Origin: Apium graveolens
Lineage: Eukaryota > Streptophyta > Magnoliopsida > Apiales > Apiaceae
Direction of reading: 5' to 3'
DNA: 64,000 nucleotides
Assembly (NCBI RefSeq): GCF_009905375.1
Contig: NC_133656.1
Span: forward strand, 228,435,739-228,499,738
How positions within the stretch are numbered: position 1 is the first letter of the stretch; each line of letters begins with the position of its first letter. The notes under the pieces were generated by a model. It saw nothing but the letters and a program-made list of their open reading frames with translations. It searched no databases and was not told where the DNA came from. The position numbers and the translations under genes were made by a program. Shown one piece after another: positions 1 to 12,374 of this stretch.

Positions 1-1546
1 AGGATTAAAGAGGATTTAGATGTAAGTGATAGAAATATATTTGCTGACAACCGCATTAGCACTGATCTGTACAGAAATACTTGCCCCTCTGATGATGCTG
101 AAGGTACTGGTAAACACACTATACCCATTCAGGTGAGCAGAGTAGTTGTAGTTTGCATTTGGGTTTGTGACAGTGCTTTCAAGTGAGGAAATTATTGAAT
201 ATACGGAATCCTTTTATGCCACAGGCAGATAAAAGCATGGAGATTGCGTTAGGAGATTTCAATGAACTACAGGACCTTCCGGGTTCAAAAATCTTTTCCC
301 CATTACACATGCAGATGGGCAATGAATTTGGATCTGTGTTTTTCCCGAACCCTGTCTCTTTCAGCTATGAAAATATGCCAGTGCAGTTTCAGTATGGTTC
401 TAATACTGTGGATATTGCAGACTATCTAGTTAGTTCAGATGAATGTTCAGGCAGTCGCCAAATTCCTGGTGTTAATTGCGAAACCCAAAAGTTCACTAAC
501 GACAACAGGAATTTTGTTAAGGATCCTGGATCATGCTGGGAGTCGGATCTTGAAATATCTCAAGGACAGGTATAATGAGTAACCCCCTTCTGTTAAGGAT
601 ACTTGATTTATTTTAGGATTGTTGTATGTTCATGTTTCATGTGTGTAGTCATGCTTTAATCGGACATTTGTAAAAATATTATTTGGGAGGCTTATTGACT
701 CGGAAAGTGCCGCTTCTGCAGATCTCAATGCCTGCAGGAAATTGTTCAATGCCTGGTTGCATCAATCAAGACGGGGGAGGGGATATTGTTGAGTTGCAAT
801 GTGGTTCTTCATCTGCTCTGTCTGTTGATGACCAAATCTGTAACCCGCGGAATTTGGATGGCTCTCACACCAACAACCATGCACTTGATGTTGATGATAA
901 TACTCGTGCTGGAATTAAAATTAGGTCTCGCCAAACCGATAATCAAGCAGTTACTCGTAAAATTGTGTTGCAGGGAATTGCATCCAAAAGAATTCGCTTA
1001 CAAAATAAACCTAAAATCAGGTCAGTTTCCCGCAGACTGCCTAAGTCTTTGAGCTTTGATGTCGAAAAGTCTGATGCAAGAGCTTCATATACTGAGGTAT
1101 TAGATCTTTCTCTTTTTCTGAAAAATAAATAGTTATTGGGAAGGGTTCTGATTTGTAATATATATAATAAATGAGACTGGAAGGTATTTAATTTTTCCTC
1201 CAACAAGCATTGATTATTTGAACGGTTAAGTGGGATTTTAATTATGTATCATATGGTTTTGCAGGCCAAAGAAGCAACTGCGAAGTGTAATTTTATTATG
1301 CCCGCTGATGCCGCTTCTGTTACAGATGAATTTGTGGGAGTTTCACTGGTCCAATCTAATCATGGAGTAATAATTCGCAAACTGCCTTCTAGATGGATTG
1401 GCAAACTACTCAATGTTCCAGCTGTGCTCTTAAAGGAGGCTCCTGTTTATTGCTTCACTTTTTCGTATATGCATATTTGGAGAACACTTGTGGCGGTTGG
1501 TTTGGTAATATTAGTAGCCGGCATCTGTAGAAACCTTCTGTTATAG
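1..1546 (+). CDS. NAC-type transcription factor with C-terminal membrane anchor (3' part, four exons)
   Basis: Four exons can be joined in phase 0: 1-132, 225-569, about 722-1096 and 1265-1546, with GT donors at 133, 570 and 1097 and AG acceptors at 223-224, 720-721 and 1263-1264. The DNA-binding NAC domain must lie upstream of the window; what is visible is the acidic, low-complexity C-terminal half. It contains the GIKIRSRQ and SKRIRLQ blocks that recur in membrane-tethered NAC (NTL) proteins. It ends with a single hydrophobic helix (IWRTLVAVGLVILVAGIC) followed by RNLLL, a tail anchor. Family members are held at the ER or plasma membrane, then released by proteolysis to act in the nucleus in stress responses. 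The exon 3 acceptor is the least certain junction. The NAC assignment rests on the C-terminal motifs only. Confidence 0.75.
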
Positions 1547-3081
1547 GGTTCCACAAGGGAAGGCTGTCCTGTGTGTAATTAGCCCCAGTTAGTGTTATTT
1601 TTATATATAATTATCTAATCTTAATCTGTAGTGGAGTTTCAGATAAAAGTATGTAGGGTACTATAACTCCGTAGAGAAATTTTATTTTTGGTTGTGTTGT
1701 TATTATCCATAATATTTAGATTAATTGGGTTTAGCATGGAGGGAAGATGCTGAAACTTTCTTGGTATCCAGATTGTTCTTGCAACTTAGTTTGTATATTA
1801 AATTAACAATGTAATCATTAGTAAAATGGACTCTTCCACTCTATTTTGTTATGTTAATTTTTTCACTTTATTTCTGTAACTGGCATGCTTGATTGACTTT
1901 TTCCCTAAATGATTCATCATAGTCTTTTTAATGTAGACATTTTTAGGTGTTTTTTTACAGTCGTGCAATTGATATTGATGCACAGATTAGCTTTGCTGTT
2001 CAGTGGACTTGTATCATATAGATACGTTCTGTTAATTTTGTATGTAGCCTGGTGCTAATATGAACTGAACCGTGAGAAGCAAAACAAATCACCTAAATTT
2101 TGTAGATCAGTCTGAAGTAATAGTGATTTGTACAGATATTTCAGTGATTCATTCCATTATTAATCCTTTAATTTAAAACAACGTAGAGATAAAAGATTTG
2201 AAAGAAAATGAGATGGAACAAAATTCTTATGATAAGATTTTTGAAGAAAATGGATGTCGTGCCGTATAAGAAATGAAGCACTGCATTTCAAATTGTGGTA
2301 TTTACATAATAGTTTAGATAGCAAGGAAAGGAATAAGTCAAAGTTCAAAAATTTGAAAAATTTAATTATTTTATAATATAAATGTCATTTCATTCGCTTC
2401 AATTAAAACCAACATTAAGGCGTAAATACAAATGATACGCACATGACTTGCTCTCTCTGATCTAAATGAAACTACATACAGACAATTAGACAAAAACTAA
2501 GCAATGCATGTACACATGTTTGAAGTGAACATGAGCTTTGTGCATGTATATTCTTGCTTGGTCTTTTTGGTTCTACCCATACTCTCTTCTTTTGTTTTGT
2601 TTAATGGTCAAAGTAAAAGATTCTATGTGTGTAATCTATTGAGTGTGGGGAGGGAGCATGGGACTATGAGATATTCCATGTTACAAACACGCCACATGTA
2701 CTTGCCTGCATATAAATTGTTCAAGTTTCGATTGAAGCTGAATGCTTGAACATAAAACAACTGTATTGCTCAATTGCTTTTGCTCCATTCCTACGTTATG
2801 TAAATGTGACAAGGCTTAGGATACCCTTTTTTATATCTTATTTTTTGTCTTCCAATAAATCGGCAACTTAGATACGAATTAATCATCAATGTTAGTAATA
2901 TATAACATCGATTTCTGGTAAACGCAAGCTTGGCGGATCTAATTTTGAACAATTCCCAATTGCCACCCAAATTTCTAATGTAGAACAAACAAGTATCTAC
3001 ATTGTTACGCCACGGAATGGAATTTGGTCCTTTTAAGAAATTAATAGAACTGTCAGTGTTTAATTCAGGGATGAAGCTAGG
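1547..3081. other. 3' flank and intergenic DNA
   Basis: The first 300 bases after the NAC stop are T-rich and probably 3' UTR. The rest is AT-rich sequence with only short chance reading frames on both strands. No gene or RNA was recognised. Confidence 0.5.
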
Positions 3082-3541
3082 CACAGGCGTAACCAGAAAA
3101 TCGATTCATGGGGTCGGAAAAAAAATTAAATGGCAAATGAAATTTTAATTATAAAAATGTAAAAAATAGTCAATTTTAACACTACCTTACATTATTGCTT
3201 CATTAACAAGCACAATTGCTTCATTAACAATATCCTCATATACAAATTTTTCGATTTATATTTAATTAGATTATAATTAACGGTTTATCTCTTATCCGAT
3301 ATATTTAACCTCTTTTGTTGAATTTAAAAGATAAATTTATGCACCCATTATTACAAGTTAAATTATTAAGTGGGGTCAAGAATAAAATTTAAGTGAGGTC
3401 AAATATATTAATGGATGCCAAAAATATTATTTTTTAGGGTCAAATATAAAATATTAATATTTTATATAATATAAATAATAAGACACTTAGGATTTGAGGG
3501 GTGCAAGTGACCCCCTCCTAGTAACGGGGCTCCGCCCCTGG
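3082..3541. mobile_element. hAT-like MITE
   Basis: The right end read in reverse starts CCAGGGGCGGAGCCCC and the left end starts CACAGGCG, a degenerate terminal inverted repeat. The flanks carry AGCTAGG on both sides (3075-3081 and 3542-3548), consistent with a 7-8 bp target duplication as made by hAT transposases. The interior is AT-rich and non-coding. Confidence 0.5.
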
Positions 3542-3661
3542 AGCTAGGATGAGTTGGCTACTTTTTTTTACATCTTTTATATCGGAAGAAACTTATATCC
3601 CTGTGTATTTTTCATTGATTAAAAAAGTTTTTCTTTAACCGGGATATCATATTAATTTAAT

Positions 3662-4436
3662 AAATTCTCTTTTACAAGGTGCTCCAACACCGTGGAGGAG
3701 TTAAAATATCAATAAAGCAACCAGCTTCACAAGGTACTCAAGCAATCAAATGCACCACCTTGTTTGCTTGCTTTTTAATAAAACCGACCAAGATATCTAT
3801 ACGATCTTCTAATAACTTTTTACACTCTTGAAATACCACACCAACTTCCACGAGATTATCTACCATACCATTGATAGCATGAACTGTACATAAAAAATCA
3901 CTTTCAATATCTACGTTGTCCATACCCAAAGAGTTGATCCATCTGATAGCTTTCAGCACTCCAATGGCTTCCGCTTCCACTACTGGTACTGTGCCTACAA
4001 ACTTGTGCGTTCGTTCCCAGATGAAATGGCCTATTTGATCCCGAAGAATAAACCCACATGAAAATCAATTACAACCTGCAACAACATGAGTATCTACATT
4101 AATCTTTATATGACCTTCACTCGATGGCTTTCATTTGATTTCTTTATTTTCAGTTTGATGAACACTCTCTCTATTCTTTGTATTTGTCCGATGTTGACTA
4201 TCACACCACTGTTTCACTTGAAGACCACTCAACTGCATTGTCTGTTGAGCCGAAACCAATTTATTTTGCCAAATCCTGAGATTCCTATCTGACCAAATAC
4301 CACATATAATCGTTGCTATATGTCCTAATCTTTCATAAGATTTAGAAATTAAAGTCTCTAACAACCCATCCGGGCAAGAGAAAACTGCAGACATATCGAT
4401 CCCCACTCGAATCTCATACCAACAAGCTTGTATCAT
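3662..4436 (-). pseudogene. LINE 3' remnant (RNase H-like domain)
   Basis: Read on the minus strand from 4436, the translation has the linker typical of plant non-LTR retrotransposons (IATIICGIWSDRNLRIWQNK). After breaks it shows an RVT_3-type RNase H-like domain (EAEAIGVLKAIRW, then DNVDIESDFLCTVHAI, then FIKKQANKVVHLIA). A further degenerate tail runs to about 3662. Several stops and frame changes interrupt it, and no reverse transcriptase domain is left. The same domain order appears in the larger LINE at 53431-58434. It is a dead fragment with no function expected. Confidence 0.75.
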
Positions 4437-7362
4437 CTAAGCAAGGTTATGCATGATGACCCCGCAAATTTAGACAAAATTACATTACGTCTGAAAAAAG
4501 AACACGCGAATATATAAAATTAAAGTATGACCACTTATCTGAAGTATATGCTCAATCACTAAGACTACTTGTTGATTGATCCAATTCTTCGATTTTCAAA
4601 TTTGGTCCAGCTACCATTCTATTCAAAGACCACACTTGAATAAGATAACAAACGAATTCAATTACTTAAATATTTTCAGTCAGAAACGTAAATCCAACCA
4701 ATACAAAAATTCATTTTAATAACATATTTATAATTATATAGTAATATTAGCATTATGTAAAAATCTAACCAAAGGGAATTCCTTTGATTAGATACATAAA
4801 AACAATTAAATTATTTAAAATGAGCAAAATATATATATTTACAAAGGTTTTGATCCTAATTTTAAAAATTGGATGTTTATTAATGTTTAGACACTGTTAT
4901 CACTTATCACCATCGAATAAGTAATAAAATAATTGAATATTGATTTTGAAAATTAGATACTATATTCCTAATTTATATTATAATAGATTTTTTGTATTTC
5001 TAGAGTTTCAAGATACATTGTTTATTTCCGTATCCTCTTGAATACACAAAATTATACGCACAAAAATACCTCTTAAAGGCATAAAAATACTTCTTGAAAA
5101 CAACAAAAACATACATCTCTTAGAATCACAAAATACTTCTTCAAAGCACCAACCATATACCTATCGAAGACACCAAAATTCAAACTGCTAATGACACATA
5201 ACAAGTCATTCATCATCATCCATGAATTTACGATATTCATGACAATTCCTTACGAATGGTAAAAAAATGACTCAGAGGCAAAAATGGGTTGCTTCTCTCC
5301 TAGGTTCCATTAAATATATAAATTTTTAAGAAAAAAATACAAATAACTACACAACTCAACTAGACCCTTGTTTATTCAAATTTTAAGAATTCAAAGCATT
5401 CAAAACATTTAATTATATATATATAATTATATATAAATATACACCTAGACATATATCATTTTATGTTATATGGATTATTAAAAAAGTAATAAAATATAAT
5501 TAAAAATTAGAGATTTTGAAATAATTATAAATATAACATATTTTTATTATATCAATTTTTCTAAATAACATGACACAATTTCATATCAAATTAATTGTGG
5601 CTCAAGTGACTGACGAAAAGAAATCATCACTACCTAATTTAAAATACACTTACAAAATTATTTTGAGTAATTTTTTTAAACCATTTAACATGTAATATGA
5701 TTATTCGTGACAATTATGTAATATTATTTAGTGGTAATTTGACAATAATATAATCGCAATTATTTCGTGCACCTATCTTAAACGAAATTCATATAAAAAA
5801 GCACAAGGAGCTAATATAACACAAATAACATGTTATGTAATATTAAATCTTTTTGAGGAAGTATTTAAGAATATAGTCACGAGCGGAATTTTATATAAAT
5901 ATAACACAAAAACAAGTTTGTAATGTTACAATAACTATCACTAACTTAAATTTCATATATCTCAATTAAAATCAAAATTAATAAAAAAAATAAATGATAT
6001 TTTATAGTATATCATAGAGCTTGTTATACAGAATAGCTCTTTTACCTTTGAGAGTTGGGACCATCCATATTTTCCCTTTTTTTTTTTAACTTTGGTAGCA
6101 TTGTAGGTCAAAACTTTGTTAAAATTTTTAGAATGTAGCAAACTTTAATTATGCATCTTCCTTTTATCTGCAAAAGAACTGGAAACTGCACATTGTCACT
6201 TTAATTAATTAGTCATGAAATGACCTAATTTAGATGAGTTAATTAATGTATGTAATGATGAAACACTAAAATAATCAGTCAGCCATCACCAGCAGGCTTG
6301 TTTTTACTAAAATGATGAACCTCGTCTGGAAAAAAAGCTGAAATATTTGGTGGTTGAGAATGATTGATTTACTAACTACACAAACCAACTGTCTAGATGC
6401 TGCTAATCACCTTTAGTTTCTATAATTACTCGGTGAACTTTATTTCACGAGTAAACGTATATGCATAAATTAAGTATTTTTTTTGCACAAAATGGCACGT
6501 TAAATAAAAAAATGCTATTTTATTGAAATAATAATACTAAATTACCAAAAAATTAAATATTGATTTTCACTCAAACTCAGTGTATTCCGATCGTATCAGT
6601 GAACAATATAATGCTTTTGAATAAATATTTTTGGTGGTGTTTTGATAACGTAGCAACTAAGCAATCACGAAGATTTTTAATTAATCAGAATGTAAGATCC
6701 CAAAAGTTGAGTATAAAATTAGCAACAGAACCCAGTTCCATGGATAGTCCACATTGGCTGGTTGATTAATCATGTGATTGATTGTCAAAATTTCATAAAA
6801 CTGTCGTGGAACATTAGTTAAAGAGACACTCCTAATTATGTAGGTCAAGTTAAATTAACCTAGTAATTAAGTGGGCCTCTTTTTTTGGTTGGCTAACCTA
6901 TTCACTTTGTCACATCAAATCTGTTTAAATCCACTAGGTATAATGAAGTGGTACCCCTAGCTGAGTCATTTCCACGTCTGAAAAAGTTTGGTTTAGTTGG
7001 GTTAAAGATGTCAACAATTCTTTCTCTAAATCCAAAGCTTTCCCATTTTTCTGACAAGATGAAATAATAAAACTAAACTTGCGAAGATAAAATTTTAGCT
7101 TTGTTGTGAAAGAATTGTGTGGTAATGGATATGGTGACAAAAGTGACATGTACACGTTTCTACAATATGGTAAGGTAGGTGATGGAGATTCATGTATTGT
7201 GTCCAACTTATGTCAACTCCATTTCGGTATATGATGCACTAACCAGCAAGTAGTAGCAACAGTATATGTAAAAAACGGTTAGGTTATAAAATCCAGCTAG
7301 AGAGTTCCTTTAGATGTTTGAATTTTAGATGCATTGTTACCGGGAGTGTAATTCAGGCAGGA
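4437..7362. other. AT-rich intergenic DNA
   Basis: Strongly AT-rich sequence with homopolymer runs and short TA stretches (for example 5416-5440). The few short open frames (such as 6560-6769) show no family motif. I see no gene, RNA or clear element here. Confidence 0.5.
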
Positions 7363-7580
7363 CGCACACGAGCTCGTCCGGCTCGAACTCGTATGATAGG
7401 ACTCGACTCGACTCATTTAATTAACGAGCCGATTTTGGTTAGAAATTTGATTCATTAAATTAAATAAGTTGAGTTCGAATAAATATTGCGGCTCTATAAT
7501 GTTAGACGAGTTGACTCGTTACTGACTTCATTAAAATCAGTTTGAAAATCGGCTTGTTCGACTTAAATTAAAGCCCACAT
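7363..7580. repeat. CGAGCTCG/GGCTCGA-rich interspersed repeat
   Basis: The stretch is dense in short self-complementary blocks: GAGCTCGTCC, GGCTCGAACTCG, GACTCGACTCG, AACGAGCCGA, and later GACGAGTTGACTCG and CGGCTTGTTCGA. Blocks of this kind mark a widespread non-coding dispersed repeat in plant genomes. I did not find clean termini. Confidence 0.4.
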
Positions 7581-7747
7581 TTCTACTTTTAACATGATGA
7601 TCAGATTCGAAAAGGGTCTCTGAATTTTTATGTTACCGCTTTTTATTATTAGAAAGATATCAAGTATATGTAAATATAACATGTGGAGGTGAAGTTAAGA
7701 GACATGGAGGCAGCAACCCATGTGAGATTAACTATGTGCTAAATACT

Positions 7748-8002
7748 ACTCCCCCTCCCTCCCTCTCTCCACTTATTATCGTTTCTAAAAAGTGTATGAC
7801 ACGTATTTTAAAATAAATATAAAGTATAGTTTTATAATTTTTTTTAAAAAAATTCTTGTTTTGAATAAAAGTTTAAATATTCTATTTTTATTCAGATTTT
7901 TTTTTAAAAAAAAATTATAAAAACTTAAAGAACTATATTTTATATTCATCTTAAAATATATGCCGAATACTCTCTTAAAAATGATAATAACAAATCTTTA
8001 AA
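7748..8002. mobile_element. Foldback MITE, possibly Stowaway-like
   Basis: It starts with CTCCCCCTCCCTCCCTC, close to the CTCCCTCCGT end of Stowaway elements. About 75 bp from 7776 (TTATTATCGTTTCTAAA onward) is the imperfect inverse of the sequence ending near 7997, so the region folds into one long hairpin with a poly-A/poly-T loop. It has no coding capacity. Confidence 0.45.
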
Positions 8003-8757
8003 CGCAAAATTTTGGCCCTCTATGGTGTACCCGATGTTATATCAACCACAAAAGTGAAAATAAAGGAAACGTAGAAAAATTATATATGAAAATACACATA
8101 TTTACACAGTCACACATGTGTAGAGTATTCCTTTGCCGACTCATCCGCAGGAAAAAAAGCTGAAAATATGTTTAAAGTTACTTTTCCAAAAGTTAAAAAA
8201 AGAACTGGCAATTAGATAGAGATCCTTTTCTGTAATCAGACATTTACAGTACTCAAAAGAACGAATTTAAAGTTATGAATCTTGAATTAGTTGAAATGTT
8301 ACACGTTATGGGCGAAACATAAGTTCAAAATTGAGTCCATTTAAAATAGATGGTATAAAACTGGGAGGCACCTGATTATTATTTTATATATACTAATTTT
8401 TGTATTATCCGGTGTTTAAATTTGGTAGCCTCTGATTTGGAATATAACAGCTTAAAATAAGATCAGGTGATAAATTAAAGAAGACCCACATTGTATAAGT
8501 TAGTGGCTCTGCATGTGCTCTGCAATCACAGAGAAAGGCTTTTGCTTTATACTATGAATAATAATAATAATAATAATAAATATTATTAATTTTTAATAAT
8601 TCAACCGTCCATTCCCAAAATTCCATGCAATCAGCAGCTGATTCATCAACCTTTATTTCGTGTATAAGTATAACACTTCATTCTATTTCATATCCTCCCC
8701 TCTTCCCACCTCTCTAAGCTTTTTGTTAATTTGGTCATTAACATTTTAAGATAAAAT
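8003..8757. other. Intergenic DNA upstream of the two-HMA protein gene
   Basis: AT-rich, with an AATAAT microsatellite at about 8556-8580. A TATA-like TGTATAAGTATAA block lies at about 8660-8672, less than 100 bp before the ATG, and could be the core promoter of the downstream gene. No other gene was recognised. Confidence 0.35.
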
Positions 8758-10193
8758 ATGGGTGAAGAAGTTAAGCAGGTTTGTGTGTGTATGATTAATG
8801 ATATCATTATCATATTGTGATTAGTAGGTGTTGTTGTATGTGTATATTGATGAGTTAAATTACATGTGTATTTATAGGAACCAGAACAAGCTCCGGTAGA
8901 AGTGAAAGTAGAGGAGAAGAAAGAAGAAGAAAAGAAAGAGGAGGAAAAGAAAGAAGAGCCAAAACCACCTTCTCCATTTGTGTTGTTTGTTGATTTGCAT
9001 TGTGTTGGTTGTGCCAAGAAAATTGAGAAGACCATTATGAGGATGAAAGGTACATTATATGGATAATGCATTTAGTGAATATATATTTTCTCCATAATAT
9101 AGTCCCTCGTCTTGTCTTTTGACAAAATTCGAATTCTTGACCCAAACTAATTAACTAATATAGTTAAATAAATAAATGAAATTTCAGGAGTCGAAGGTGT
9201 TGTGATAGATATGAGCCAAAACCAAGTGACAATAAAGGGATTAGTGGAGCCTCAAGCCATTTGCACCAAGATTATGAAGAAAACTAAAAGAAGAGCTAAA
9301 GTTTTGTCCCCTCTTCCTGCTGCCGAGGGTGAACCCATGCCAGAAGTTGTTGCTTCAGAGGTGCGTATTTACTACTCCCTCCGTTCCATAATTTTTGGCT
9401 TAGTTTGACTTAATATATGTACATACACATATACATTATTAGTACAAGGTCTCACCATTGTTTCTCTTGAATTCAGGTTAGTGAATCAAGTACAGTGGAG
9501 CTTAATGTGAACATGCATTGTGAGGCCTGCGCGCTTCAACTTAAAAAGAAGATACTCAAAATGAGAGGTATGTGGTTAATTGTTCCATACCCTAAAAGTG
9601 GCAAGTTTTCTGACCACAACTTTTTACATATAAACCATTATGCAACATTGTTATGTGGCATTCGTTAAATGAATAATTTTTTCCGATCCTAATATATTAT
9701 TAGTTGATTAAATGGTATAATGTTGAATACCTCAGGAGTGAGAACAGTGGAAACAGAGCTGAGTTCAGGGAAAGTAACGGTGACAGGAACAATGGACGGA
9801 GAAAAGCTAGTAGATTATGTATACAGACGGACAAGGAAACAAGCCAAGATAGTCCCACAACCCGAACCCGAAAAGCCAGCAGAAGAACCTGCAAAGCCCG
9901 AAGAAGAGAAACCGCAGGCTGCAGAAGAAAAAAAAGAAGCAGGTGGAGGTGGTGAAGAGAAAAAAGAAGGCGACGCTGCTAATGCAGCAGCGCCGCCTGA
10001 TGACGAAAAGAAAGAGGGCGGTGATGCGGAGGGCAAGATGGAAGAGATGGTGATGATAAACACAATAAATGATGAACAAATAATGCAGAGAATGATGTAC
10101 ACTAGTCATTATCAGCCGTTTTACATGATTGAGAGAATCCCAGCTCCTCAGTTGTTCTCTGATGAAAATCCAAATGCTTGTGTCATTTCATAA
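8758..10193 (+). CDS. Heavy-metal-associated isoprenylated plant protein, two HMA domains (FP3/HIPP7-like)
   Basis: Five exons: 8758-8778, 8878-9049, 9188-9360, 9477-9567 and 9736-10193. All junctions are GT..AG and in phase, giving 304 residues. After a Lys/Glu-rich leader come two HMA folds. The first has the metal site LHCVGCAKK (about residues 49-57) and the second MHCEACALQ (about residues 134-142); both keep CxxC. A charged Glu/Lys/Pro-rich linker follows, and the protein ends FSDENPNACVIS. The terminal CVIS is a CaaX box, so farnesylation and membrane attachment are expected. The DENPNAC ending matches the Arabidopsis FP3/HIPP5-7 clade, which binds heavy-metal ions. A Stowaway-type end (CTCCCTCCGTTCC) sits just after the donor of intron 3. 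The metal bound cannot be told from sequence. Confidence 0.9.
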
Positions 10194-12263
10194 AATTATA
10201 ATTTTATAAAAAATGTGTTTGATCATTTAAAATAGTGGTTATGTATGTGTTGCGATTGTATATAGATGTCGATGTGATCATATTTTTAAAGAAACATCGA
10301 CACAAATGTGTATGTATGGTCTACTTTATTATTATGTAATAATTTTTGACCTTATGCATATATATTGAGGCTTCAGCTGCTACATTTTCCTTCGTTTTTT
10401 TGGTTTCTTACTTTTAGCTTAGCTTTACTTTCCCCATCTTCATGAGCCTCGACGAAATATAAATATGGACAACATTTTGTATAGCACCTACTCCTTTGCT
10501 GCGATGCTGAACTTGAATCCAGTGTTTCTATCATCTTATTCTTGAATCCATGTAAAATTGTGGTCATTTGTGATGATGTTGCATTAATGTTACAAATTTG
10601 TTGATTAAGACGAAAGAGAAATGCTAGAGTTTTCAAAAGTGTTTCCGAAAGCGTTCTCAAATATTAAGTTGTCGCAGTACTATCGGTTATTTTCTCAGTA
10701 ATGAAATGGATCCCGCGTGCATTAATACGAGTCTCACAAATGAAATAACGCCACATATCATTTGGGAACTTTTTGGAATCTTTTTCGAGATATGTAGTAT
10801 TGCTCTAAGACGAATTCGTGATTTTAGAATCGTACGATACCAGAAGGTCAGGAATTCAACCAAAATTATAGGAATCAGATAAAAAAAAATCTAAGTTTAA
10901 TTTGATTTCAACCCGTTTACATGTTAATTAATGATCCATATATCTGTTGCTTCCAATTCTTAACTTCAATTTGAAGTTATTTGGAGTTAGGAGTTGTCCG
11001 GACAATTTGCTAGGTAATAAGCAGCCTATTATACTAATGTCTTTTCCATTTTCTAGGTTAATTAGTAATTAGTAATCAGAGGTAAGTATAAGTATATAAT
11101 TCTACTTGTTCATCATCACTTGGATTAGTTAGACTACTTTATCTTGTGTTTTTTATGCCAAAAGAAGATGCATCAAGCACGGTGGTGGTCAGAACTCACA
11201 TGACGGGTGAGACCAAACATTCAAATACGAACAAAAAATAACAGATCACGTTTCTCAACTCGGGGCACATCAATCTTGTTCCTTTCGTTTTGATACTGCA
11301 AATTATATTCATCTTTATAATTATTATGTTTTCTATAATTTAAGTATTGTGCTGAAAGTTTATTCAATTAAATGAATCAGGAGATTCATACATACATATG
11401 CAGAGAATTATGAACTCAAAATGTTAAGTAATTTGGAAACCTGCCCAATAATTTTGTTTCTCTTATAACTTCTCCTTTCTCTCTCTCCATATATATTTTT
11501 TTCATAATTAATCATACACACATCGTATCAAACTTGTAATCTCCAAAAAAGGGAACACGAACCAGCGTTGACATTCGTCTATACTTCTAAACGGTTTAGT
11601 ACTTTTGTTTCATTAAAAATTTAAATTAATTAATATTGATGGGATAGTCATGTTGACAAAATCCGTCTTCTAGAATTTAATAGTTTCTTATCGCGGTACA
11701 ATATGCTGTAACGTACGTTTGGATGATCATCTCCGATGATATAAACTGTATGCCCACACATTGCACATTATACATTGCACAAACACATAGACCTATCTGT
11801 GCAGAAGCTACCAGAGATGAACTTCATTGCTAAGCAAGAAAGGCAGCTTACCCACATGGTGAAATCTATCAATCTATAAAGAAAGAGCGTTTGTTCACCA
11901 TGTAAGCCGGATAAGATGCAGATGACAAGGTTTAGGACATTGATGACACATTTTTCCACTTGTCCACATAATGCTTGCATCTGAAAATGTCCGGATACTA
12001 ATCCACAATTAAAAGAATGTTGAATTTTAACTTAAGTATTCATATTCTCTGAACTAACACATACAATGCTTCAACATGCATGCATGCGACTTGGAGAAAG
12101 CAAATTAAAAAAATTAGAAAATAGAAAAGTAAAGCTAAAAGTCTTATTAATCGATTAATCCTTGTCATCTTTACTTTTTAGTTTCTAAGGAATCTTGTAT
12201 TGGCTTTTGCCAAAGTATTGTTATTAAAATTTCTCGTCTGTAATATATAGCTAGAATTAAAGA
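10194..12263. other. Intergenic DNA between the two HMA-domain genes
   Basis: The first 150 bases are probably the 3' UTR of the upstream gene. A 95-codon minus-strand frame at 10373-10660 has no recognisable motif and is best treated as chance. The remainder is AT-rich with CT-rich tracts (about 11475-11490). No RNA gene or clear element was seen. Confidence 0.4.
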
Positions 12264-12314
12264 CATGCACATGCATACTTGTTAAGACATGCATATTGCA
12301 ATCACTCTATATAG
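12264..12314 (+). promoter_or_regulatory. Putative promoter with CATGCA motifs and TATA box
   Basis: Upstream of the ATG at 12375 there are repeated CATGCA/TGCATG (RY-type) motifs between about 12264 and 12332. A TATATAG box lies at 12308-12314, about 60 bp from the ATG. RY motifs are known binding sites for B3-domain factors; a role here is inferred only from position. Confidence 0.4.
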
Positions 12315-12374
12315 CTGTGCAATATGCATGTATAATAATTAGATAGGTTGCTGTATAGGAAGGTGAAGAAACTA

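Noticed and set aside
9807..10109. Two minus-strand Ser/Phe-rich frames in the last exon of the two-HMA gene
   Set aside because: Antisense of the Glu/Lys/Pro-rich linker; low complexity explains the open frames.
10373..10660. Minus-strand frame of 95 codons downstream of the two-HMA gene
   Set aside because: No recognisable domain, no promoter or intron support, and only modest length in AT-rich DNA.
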